Shown here piece by piece: positions 19,858 to 28,381 of a stretch of 64,000 nt of DNA. A program made the position numbers and the translations under genes. Below the pieces are notes generated by a model. It did not search any database. It was not told where the DNA came from and saw nothing but the letters and a program-made list of their open reading frames with translations. How positions within the stretch are numbered: position 1 is the stretch's first letter; every line of letters starts with the position of its first letter. Where the stretch lies: the NCBI RefSeq assembly GCF_900698995.1, contig NZ_LR217735.1, forward strand, positions 186,001 through 250,000, given 5' to 3'. Origin of the DNA: Erwinia_E haradaeae_C. GTDB taxonomy: Bacteria; Pseudomonadota; Gammaproteobacteria; Enterobacterales; Enterobacteriaceae.

Positions 19858-20444
19858 TTTTAGATTAGATAAGCGCTTGTAATACTTTTTATAATTACTA
19901 ATTGATATGACTTTCTTATCAAGTATTAGTATTTTTCTTCTATTGGAGCAAAGCAAGAAAATATAGTTAAAAAACTAAACTTTTACAAAAAATATAAACA
20001 GAACAGTTATTATAGATAGAGATGGTAAGGTTAAGGAGTTGATTTCGTTAAATCGTAAACCTAGATTAAGTGCAATGCAAGGTTAGTTTTACCTAATAAT
20101 TTTCAATTATATCTATCTGTAAATTCAGTCATTAAGGTTGAGATTGTTTTAATTATTACCTAATCAATATTTTCTCCTGAAGATTAATGTAGTAATATTT
20201 AAAGGATTTTTCTTCAAAAGAATATAAATCAACCATAAATAGATAGTTGAAGTTTTTTATGTTCCATAACAGGAACTTATGCTAAAAGGTTTGCTCATTT
20301 AGTCAAATATTTTGTATGATTATTACCGTTAAATTACAAAAAATTCTTGCTTTAATGACAGGAATCAAGATAGGAAATGTATTTATTTTTATTAGGTGTA
20401 ATATAAAAGGATTGAATAATATTCAAATGGATTTTGGATTTACA

Positions 20445-20491
20445 GCATTTTAATCAAAAACTTTCTAAAAGAAAGTTTTTGATTAAAATGC
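20445..20491. terminator. Perfect 22-bp hairpin, probable bidirectional terminator
   Basis: Arms 20445-20466 and 20470-20491 are exact reverse complements with a 3-base loop. The core CTTTCT-AAA-AGAAAG is flanked by AAAAA and TTTTT, so either strand would give a hairpin followed by a U-tract. It sits between converging dnaX and htpG. Confidence 0.6.
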
Positions 20492-20698
20492 AACAGAAGT
20501 TCTTTGAACAAAGTATTATAATTAGTATGTTACTATATCAGTATTACAGTATGTAGTAGAAAGACTACTATAATCCATTCTGCGATTATACAGATCTTAT
20601 GTTAATATATATAAAATAGTTAATAATTTTTAGATTTTTTTAGTGGTAATCTTTTATATTTTAAAGCATTTGAAAGTTTTTTTTTATTTATTTTTATA

Positions 20699-20732
20699 AT
20701 AAGCACGCACTTCACATATAGTGCGTGCTTAT
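20699..20732 (-). terminator. GC-rich hairpin downstream of htpG
   Basis: ATAAGCACGCACT (20699-20711) pairs perfectly with AGTGCGTGCTTAT (20720-20732) around an 8-base loop, 45 bases after the htpG stop. Neither strand has a clear U-tract after it, so it may protect the mRNA end or terminate weakly. Confidence 0.5.
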
Positions 20733-20777
20733 GTTGTAAAATGCTTTTATATACAAGTAATTATTTCTATTTGGTAT

Positions 20778-22679
20778 CTATTTATTCACAATAATTACAT
20801 TTTCTGTTGATTGACTGGATTTTAAAAGCATACGATTAATTCTTTGGATAAACTGATTTGGATCTTCGAGTGTGCCGGTAGCAGCAAACAAGGCCTGAGC
20901 TAAAAATAATTCAATCCACTCTACAAAATGTGCTTCATTTTGTGTTTTAGCTGCTCGTTTTACTAATGCATGTTCAGGGTTCATCTCGAATAGATATTTT
21001 ACTGGTGGAGCATCTTGACCTGTAGAGGAAAGTAATTTTGCCATCTGAGTAGATATATCATTTGCGTCTGTTGTTACGATTGCCGGCGTATCAAATAAGC
21101 GGTGTGTCAGACTAACACCTTTAACTCGATCACCCAGTAAGCTTTTTACCCGATTAATAAATGGTTCTAATGATTGTTCGGTTTGTTTTTGGGCTTCACT
21201 TGTTATATCAGCTAATTTGTTTAATTCAGAGTCAGCCGTGCTAACTGATTGGAATTTTTTCCCTTCAAATTCAGTAAGATGACTCATCATCCACTCATCA
21301 ATTCGGTCAGAAAGTAGAAGAACTTCAATGGATTTTTTATGGAACATTTCAAGATAAGGGCTATTTTTTGCTGCAAGATGGCTATCGGCGGCGATAAAAT
21401 AAATTTTTTCCTGTTCTTTTTTCATTCGATTGATATAATCATCTAGTGATACAGTTTGCGCTGAACTTGGATAGCAAGTGGAAGAAAAACGTAGTAGTTT
21501 AGAAATATTTGTTACATTACTTCTATCTTCTGCCGGTCCTTCTTTAAGAACTCGTCCAAATTGTTGCCAAAATGTTTGATATTTTTCTTTGTGATTTTTT
21601 GCCATGGCGCTGAGCATTTGGAGAGAGCGTTTAATTAAGGCTAGACGTAGGGTTTGTGTAATATGATTACTTTGTAAGATTTCGCGCGAAATATTTAATG
21701 GTAGATCATTAGAATCAATTATCCCTTTTATAAAGCGCAAATAATTTGGCATAAACTGTTCCGCATCATCCATAATAAATACACGCTGCACATATAGCTT
21801 GAGACCATGTTTATGATCACGATTCCACATATCCCATGGAGCCTGAGTTGGTATATATAAAAGGCTGGTGTATTCTTGTTTTCCTTCTACTCTATTATGG
21901 CTCCAGATCAAAGGTTCACTATTGTCATGAGATAAATGTTTATAAAATTCTTTATATTCCTCATCTGTTATATCAGACTTATTGCGCGTCCATAGCGCTT
22001 GAGCTTTATTAATTTGCTCCCAGATGACAGCATCGTCATCTTTAGGGCTGGTTTGAATTTCTACCGGTAGAGAAATATGTTCGGAATATTTACTAACAAT
22101 GCTCCGAATATGCCATACATCTAGGAACATATCTTCTTCTTTACGGAGATGAAGAATAATTTCAGTGCCTTGATCAATTTTTTCAATATCAGAAATAGTA
22201 TAATCACCCTCTCCGGAAGATTCCCATAATGCCCCTGTATTTTCGGAGGACTCGGCAGAACGAGTACGAACTGATACTTTATCTGCTACAATAAATGCAG
22301 AGTAAAAACCAACACCAAACTGACCAATTAACTGACTGTTTTTGGCATTATCTGATCCAAGTGATGCTATAAATGATTTAGTACCTGATTTTGCAATAGT
22401 ACCTAAATTTTCAATAACCTCCTCTCGTCTCATTCCGATGCCGTTATCACTAATAATAAGAATTCGTTTATCCTTGTTAACTTCTATCCTTACACGAAGG
22501 TTACTACAATTCAGATCCGAGTTCGATAACGCTTTAAAGCGCAATTTTTCAGCAGCATCGGAAGCGTTAGATATTAACTCACGTAAAAAAATTTCTTTAT
22601 TGGAGTACATGGAATGTATCATTAATTTTAATAATTGCTTGACTTCTGACTGGAAGTGGAGTGTTTCTTGTTTGTTCAT
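20778..22679 (-). CDS. htpG: Chaperone protein HtpG (bacterial Hsp90)
   Basis: ATP-dependent cytosolic chaperone acting with DnaK. It has 633 residues (624 in E. coli), with ATG at 22679. The N-terminal GHKL ATPase domain has IFLRELISNASDA, DNGIGM, GTIAKSGTKSF and QLIGQFGVGFYSAFIVAD. The middle domain has NKAQALWTRNKSDI, SLLYIPTQAPWDMW, YVQRVFIMD, LPLNISREILQ and WQQFGRVLKEG. The C-terminal dimerisation domain ends near RRTQ-like RINRMLL. It has a few extra C-terminal residues. It is solitary and opposite in strand to dnaX, whereas E. coli has dnaX-ybaB-recR-htpG in one direction, so an inversion or rearrangement has happened. Confidence 0.98.
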   Translation of the reverse strand: MNKQETLHFQSEVKQLLKLMIHSMYSNKEIFLRELISNASDAAEKLRFKALSNSDLNCSNLRVRIEVNKDKRILIISDNGIGMRREEVIENLGTIAKSGTKSFIASLGSDNAKNSQLIGQFGVGFYSAFIVADKVSVRTRSAESSENTGALWESSGEGDYTISDIEKIDQGTEIILHLRKEEDMFLDVWHIRSIVSKYSEHISLPVEIQTSPKDDDAVIWEQINKAQALWTRNKSDITDEEYKEFYKHLSHDNSEPLIWSHNRVEGKQEYTSLLYIPTQAPWDMWNRDHKHGLKLYVQRVFIMDDAEQFMPNYLRFIKGIIDSNDLPLNISREILQSNHITQTLRLALIKRSLQMLSAMAKNHKEKYQTFWQQFGRVLKEGPAEDRSNVTNISKLLRFSSTCYPSSAQTVSLDDYINRMKKEQEKIYFIAADSHLAAKNSPYLEMFHKKSIEVLLLSDRIDEWMMSHLTEFEGKKFQSVSTADSELNKLADITSEAQKQTEQSLEPFINRVKSLLGDRVKGVSLTHRLFDTPAIVTTDANDISTQMAKLLSSTGQDAPPVKYLFEMNPEHALVKRAAKTQNEAHFVEWIELFLAQALFAATGTLEDPNQFIQRINRMLLKSSQSTENVIIVNK

Positions 22680-23583
22680 AATTTTTTTTACCTTATAACA
22701 GTTATAGTTTTTAAGAATTATTTTTAAAACATAACATTTATTATGATGTTCTAAAATTATATTTTAAAATACTAAAAAGTTAATAGTATTTTTATTTGCA
22801 AAGGCCCTGGATTCTAAATTTTTTTCGAAAGCGTGATAGCAACACATTGCTAAGTAATGGAATTTTAAATGTTTTTCTTCAAGCTTTATGATTTAAGCTT
22901 TATGATTTATTTTTCATTTATGAATTAATATAATTCCTCATGTTATATTAATTCATAGTAGCATGGAAAGATAATAACTTTATTTTAACGCATTAGATAT
23001 AGTATATTTCTGTTTTTAAATAACCTAAAGCGTACATAAGTCAGTTGCTATCATAAATATAGTGATTTATTATATAATTTAGATATAATTAGATACATAA
23101 AAATATTTAATGATTATTAATTATAAAGTTATTAAGCATTATAGAATGATATTACAAATATTTTTCATGTTAATAATGTCTTAATACTACCCTAAGAGAA
23201 AGAATAATAAATTTATTTTTTAGAGATAATATATTTGAAATTCATATAACGTTATTTAGCTCATCGATTTTTTTAGTGATTAATGTTATAGAAATTATTA
23301 ATAATCTTGATTAATCATAATAATATTTTGTGGATAGATATAAATAATAAAATTGAAATACTTGTAATATTGCAAGGAGAATCAAACTATTTCTTAATAG
23401 ATATTTCTAGTAAATTTTAGATCTTGAACTCTCTCTAACTATTATATCATGGTTCTTTTTTACAATCATCAACATAACATTTCGCCATTTATTTACTGAA
23501 TGTAATAAATATATTACATTTTTATAAAATTTTGATCTGTTTTATTGCTTTTTCTTTTACTTTTCTTATGTTTTTGATCAATC
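22680..23583. other. Gene-free region between htpG and tdk
   Basis: About 900 AT-rich bases. It holds two tandem copies of AAGCTTTATGATTT (22881-22894, 22895-22908) and a 14-base inverted repeat ATGAATTAATATAA/TTATATTAATTCAT (22920-22933, 22943-22956; 9-base loop). No gene seen. Confidence 0.55.
22881..22956. repeat. 14-base tandem duplication beside a 14-bp inverted repeat
   Basis: Two exact copies of AAGCTTTATGATTT are followed 11 bases later by a perfect 14-bp stem with a 9-base loop. It lies about 200-280 bases upstream of htpG on its 5' side. No function assigned. Confidence 0.7.
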
Positions 23584-24171
23584 TTACTTTGAAGCGATGT
23601 TTAATGCTTCAAAGTAATGTTTTCGGCATACAGATATATATTTTTCATTACCTCCTATTTGTATTTGGTTTCCTGCAGTAACAGGTTTTCCAATAGAATC
23701 AATACGTAAGACCATCCCTGCTTTTCTTCCGCAGTGACAAACTGTTTTCAATTCAATCAACTTATCTGACCATGCCAATAGATATTGACTACCAGAAAAT
23801 AACTCACCACGGAAATCGGTACGCAGGCCATAACAGAGTACCGGAATTTTTAATTTATCTACAACTTCAGACAAGTCTTTAACCTGTCTTCGTATCAAAA
23901 ATTGACTTTCATCAACCAAAACACAGTGCACTGTTTTATAATCTTTTTCTATTTCAATTTCTTGAAAAAATTTCGTTTTAACATCAAATAACATAGCAGA
24001 AGATGAGATTCCGATGCGTGAGCTTACCTTGGCTTCATGAAAACGATTATCGATTTTTGCAGTATAAACTAAAGTTCTCATGCCCCTTTCATTATAATTA
24101 TAAGAGGATTGTAATAATGCTGTTGATTTTCCGGCATTCATTGCTGAATAATAAAAATAGAGTTGTGCCAT
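23584..24171 (-). CDS. tdk: Thymidine kinase
   Basis: Phosphorylates thymidine (and deoxyuridine) to the monophosphate, a salvage reaction. It has 195 residues against 205 in E. coli; the difference is a missing C-terminal tail. It begins MAQLYFYYSAMNAGKSTALL with the P-loop near residues 9-16. Other motifs are KVSSRIG, HCVLVDESQFL (DECQFL in E. coli), LCYGLRTDFRGELF, SQYLLAWSDK, zinc residues in CHCGRKA, IGGNEKY and VCRKHYFEAL. It is divergent from hns, the same neighbour as in E. coli, although 1.9 kb now separates them. Confidence 0.97.
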   Translation of the reverse strand: MAQLYFYYSAMNAGKSTALLQSSYNYNERGMRTLVYTAKIDNRFHEAKVSSRIGISSSAMLFDVKTKFFQEIEIEKDYKTVHCVLVDESQFLIRRQVKDLSEVVDKLKIPVLCYGLRTDFRGELFSGSQYLLAWSDKLIELKTVCHCGRKAGMVLRIDSIGKPVTAGNQIQIGGNEKYISVCRKHYFEALNIASK

Positions 24172-25004
24172 TCGCTTTTCTCCTGGGTATAATAAAAATT
24201 ATGAAGTGGAATAGCATCATTATGGTTTTTATATATATATTTTATATTAAGATTACAGTTTATACTGTATAAGAATTTATTAAAATGAGATAAAGATTTC
24301 ATAAACTTGCCTTGATAGTTTATAATATTAAGCTACTAATATAGTAAATTGTATTTGATTTATATAACAAATTTAATTTTATATTTATTATAATCTTATT
24401 ATTTGTAAATACATTATATGCAAAAGATTTTTAGAAATTTATAATTAATGAAGAGTATGTTGTGTAAATAATTCTAATATAGAATGTATTTAATTAACTA
24501 TATAGATAAAATTATAGGCTCTGTAAACTTTAAATAATGAGAATATATTTAAGAATAATTATTCAGACAGGAAATCTAGTCACAATATTACCAAAACCAA
24601 ATATTATCTTGATTCAAGCAGTTTATCGTATCCAGTAAATATATAAATAAAATTTATATGTAGTTATCCAATGCATTTTGTTAGATTTTTTAAAAATTTT
24701 AATCGAGAAGTAAAGATATGATCGTTGATTTATATCTATAGTTTGAGCTAGTATATATGTATATTTCTTTGACTTTAAATTGTACTTAAGTTTATATTAG
24801 TTTTTTAATTTTTATTAAAGATTCAGATAACTTTTAAAATAAAATTTTAAAATATATATTAACATTTTTAGTATTTTTACAAAAAAATCTTTAGATGCTA
24901 AAATTATTATCTCAATTTTATTAGGAAAGCGATATCAACACTGCATGAGTTAATAAGTTTTATAGTATCAATATATATACAGTTTTTATACTAAACATTA
25001 TGCA

Positions 25005-25036
25005 TTTATTATCTTCAATAAATTGAAGATAATAAA
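25005..25036. repeat. Perfect 15-bp inverted repeat
   Basis: TTTATTATCTTCAAT (25005-25019) and ATTGAAGATAATAAA (25022-25036) are exact reverse complements with only AA between. A second, 11-bp one, ATGATAATAAT/ATTATTATCAT, lies at 25155-25180. They may be cruciforms or terminators of lost genes. Confidence 0.7.
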
Positions 25037-25916
25037 AATTGTAGGAATGTATTTTGGTGCATATTTATTATTTTTTTGCATATTTTTATATGGCATTGAT
25101 TTTATTTTAGTTAAACTAACTATAAATTTTATTGATTTTAGTATAATTAGTCTAATGATAATAATGATTATTATTATCATGTCCTAGTTTATAGAGGTGA
25201 TATTAGTATAATGATATGAATACTATCCAATATAAAGTAATGATTAATCGTATATCAGGCTTGAATTATTGCCTGTAGATTTTTTTTATTTTTTATTTTT
25301 GAAGAACTTAACATAGAAATTATTTATCATTTAATATATCGGTGAGTATTTATACAGAAAAAAACTTATGTTATATTCTGATGAATATTTTATATATTAC
25401 TTTATAAATAGTTTAAAATAAGTTGAGTAATATACTCAACTTATAAGCTGCGTAGAGAATCTCAAAATATATTTTGAAATAGTTTTGTTTCTATAGTGCT
25501 TCTATTTATATGAAATAAATAACATAAGATAAAAATTTTAGGCACTATTTTAAATAGAGAATCTCTGTACAGAGTACAAGGAAGAATTTTTCTTTTAATT
25601 TTTTTATTTTTATTTTAATCAACTATAATAATTTTAATTATTAATAAAATTATTTCAAGATTGTATTAAGATACAGGTATTATTTATAATAAAGTAATAT
25701 TTTACTGCTTTATACTTAGTATAAAGTATTTATTACAGCGCCGATATATGATGGTATAGTTCAAATCATTATGTAGATTATGATATGTTAGATTGTGACT
25801 TATCAATAAAAATCATATTAATGATTTTTATTTTTACAACTAGATTTTACATACTAGGTTAAAGTATTTGAGCTATTGTAAATAGAATACATTCATTTTT
25901 TATCTATTTAGAATAT

Positions 25917-25946
25917 TTGACCTTTCGTTAACTTTTTAGATTTAAA
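25917..25946 (+). promoter_or_regulatory. Possible hns promoter
   Basis: TTGACC (25917-25922), five of six -35 bases, is followed after 18 bases by TTTAAA, a weak -10. It would give a leader of about 90 bases. Chance is a real alternative. Confidence 0.25.
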
Positions 25947-26042
25947 TATATTTAAGAAATTAACTATTGCAGTTCTTGATAAGCATAACTATTATTATAT
26001 TATAGTACTAGCCCAATAAATATAATGTAGAGAATTAAAACT

Positions 26043-26450
26043 ATGAGCGCGGCCCTTAAAATTCTGAATAATATTCGCACATTACGTGCACAAACAAGAG
26101 AATGTACTTTAGACATTCTCGAAGAGATGCTAATTAAATTTGAGACTGTAGTAACTGAACGGCGTACAGAAGAAAGAAAAGCGCAGGCAGAAGTAGAGGC
26201 GCGTTACCATAAACTTCAGAAGTACCGTGATATGCTCATAACTGATGGTATCGATCCTAATGAATTATTGATAAAATCGGTTAAAATAAAATCGACAGCT
26301 CAGTCTAAACGTTTAGCGCGTCCTGCAAAATATTTTTATACTGATAAAAATGGAGAACATAAAACATGGACTGGACAAGGTAGAACTCCAGCAGTTATTA
26401 GAATAGCTATACACGAAAAAAATAAAAAACTGGAAGATTTTTTACTTTAA
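26043..26450 (+). CDS. hns: Nucleoid protein and AT-rich DNA silencer H-NS
   Basis: Binds and bridges AT-rich DNA and represses transcription. It has 135 residues (137 in E. coli) beginning MSAALKILNNIRTLRAQ. The oligomerisation region (about 1-80, helical, with ECTLDILEEML) leads through IDPNELL and a basic linker to the DNA-binding domain (about 90-135) with RPAKYFYTD and the minor-groove hook TWTGQGRTP (QGR at 112-114). I call it hns rather than the paralogue stpA because its neighbour is tdk, as for hns in E. coli, and the sequence fits H-NS well. The ribosome binding site is weak (TAGAGA). All functional motifs look intact. Confidence 0.95.
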   Translation: MSAALKILNNIRTLRAQTRECTLDILEEMLIKFETVVTERRTEERKAQAEVEARYHKLQKYRDMLITDGIDPNELLIKSVKIKSTAQSKRLARPAKYFYTDKNGEHKTWTGQGRTPAVIRIAIHEKNKKLEDFLL

Positions 26451-28381
26451 GTGCATTGGTTTAGAGCATCATAAGTGATAGTTTGTGAATTTTTAGAAAA
26501 TTTTAGATATTACATATAATTTATAGCGCTGTAATTTATGTTAAGACGAGCTTTTTAATTGTAAAATTTCTATAAAAGAATAAGATAACAATCTTATTTC
26601 TTTATATTTTAGAAGCAAGAAAGAGTGTATGTGTTCCTGTTGAGTGAATAATTTTATGAGCTGTTTCTTATAGTTTATTTATTATTCGTAGCTAGCTTAG
26701 CATTTAACTATATTCTTGCTCCAAGGATATTTAAATAAGAGATTATATATCTGGTAAAATAGAAAAATTTTGATTAATGAATTTAAAATTATTTTTAATT
26801 TTGCATTATGTAGATATAAGAATTGCATGATTAAAAAATTATTATCAATAGTATTATTAATAGATTATAATAATAAATTTAGTAGTGGGTTTGTTTTTAT
26901 TGTTATTTTTGAATGATTTCTATTTTGATGAGAGAATTTGTAGTAAATATGCCACTGTACTGTATAGTATTAATTGGATATGATCTAATTAGAAGTTATA
27001 GAATTATAAAGTATTATCATTAACATCGTGATTGTCTTTATAAACATAGATGTTATGTTTTTATATTAAATTACGTTTATGACTATAGAAGGTCTCATAA
27101 ATATAATGCAAGAAATACATTATAAGTATTAGATATGCTAATAATATCTTATATATAATATATATTTTGTTTGAAATAGAAGTCATTATTATTCTCAGTA
27201 TCTTAGATTGCTTAAGAAATTTATTAGATATTAAGAGATGATATACTGATCTGAGTAAGATGCCGCTTTATTTTAATATTAAAATCTTCTTGTATTCGTG
27301 TTTAGATTTTAACCCCTTGATTTGCTCGATCCTCGATCTGTAATGACACTGTACAGAATACATGCCCCCATCCATATTTAATATAAGTCTCGAATAGTAT
27401 TGATCGATCAATATCGGCTTGCATTAGAAATACAATTTTATATAAAGATATTGATTTTAATACTATAAATTTGATTTAAAGGATTGATATAAGTATTGAG
27501 TGAATCTGAGGTTTTAGGCGCTTCTCCTCATGAAGAATGAATTAGATGTTGGTAATACATAAAAGATTATATCTACATACAAAATCACACAGAAATTATA
27601 TAAATTATATGAAAATTAGATATAATAAAACCTAATGAATGTATATACCATCTAAGGTAGACATAGTATTTTTTCTTATGATTATTAGTTTTTTATCTAT
27701 GGATTTATTCAGATATTAAAAGGTTGCTTGAGCTATATTGTTCTAGGCATAATTTCTTGCTCATCAGAAGATGCAGTATACTGACAAAATAGACTGCGAT
27801 TTATTGTATAACAGTTATAGATTGGGTTAATAAGTTTATTAATTAATAAATACTGTGTTTAGATAAATTAAGATTGTTTTTATCGGTTATTTAGAAATAT
27901 TATATCATGGATATATAAGTGACTGAGATACTATAGTATGAATGTACATGTTATGTAGAAAAGTACTTTTTTTAATAAACTACAAGATATATAGATTCAT
28001 ATCACATAGAATCAATATCAAATACGAACGATTCATATTTGTTGGAAAACTTAAGGGATGTTTTATATTAAGAACAGTATTACAAGACATAATGGTCCTT
28101 AAGAAAATATGAGTTTATTGATGAATTCAGAGATTACAGGTAGATTATATAAAAATTACAGATAGATGATGTATTTAAGATTGGTTAAGCTATTCGAGCG
28201 TTTGTGTCTAAGGCTCACTTCTCTATGTATCATGTAATAGGTTACTGAATATTATTAACCCCTCCTCTGGCGACATCCATCAGATTAATAGTTAAATAAA
28301 ACTGGGTTATCTGTATCCTGCTTTAAAGTAAGATACTATCTGTTGTTTTATTAATCATGTAATAATAATGAGTAAGTTATA
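26451..28381. other. Gene-free region between hns and rne, with likely rne leader
   Basis: About 1.9 kb. Most is AT-rich noise, but 27295-27440 is less AT-biased and contains a 16-base palindrome TATTGATCGATCAATA (27398-27413), perhaps the remains of a gene. The last 200-350 bases before rne are also less AT-rich. No intact gene. Confidence 0.5.
28180..28381 (+). promoter_or_regulatory. Possible rne 5' untranslated leader
   Basis: In E. coli the rne mRNA has a leader of about 360 bases with hairpins through which RNase E controls its own mRNA. The DNA before rne here includes GC-rich patches (AACCCCTCCTCTGGCGAC at 28257-28274 and AACTGGGTTATC at 28301-28312), with GGGTTA able to pair with TTAACCC. 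I infer a retained structured leader but cannot align it from memory. Confidence 0.3.

Larger units (their letters stand above)
19858..20777. other. Gene-free region between dnaX and htpG
   Basis: About 920 bases where dnaX (+) and htpG (-) converge. ybaB and recR, which lie between dnaX and htpG in E. coli, are not recognisable. It holds two strong hairpins (20445-20491 and 20699-20732). Confidence 0.6.
24172..26042. other. Gene-free region between tdk and hns
   Basis: About 1.9 kb between divergent tdk and hns, extremely AT-rich, much longer than the enterobacterial spacer. Two clear inverted repeats lie at 25005-25036 and 25155-25180. It should contain both promoters; only a weak hns candidate was found. 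No gene seen. Confidence 0.55.
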
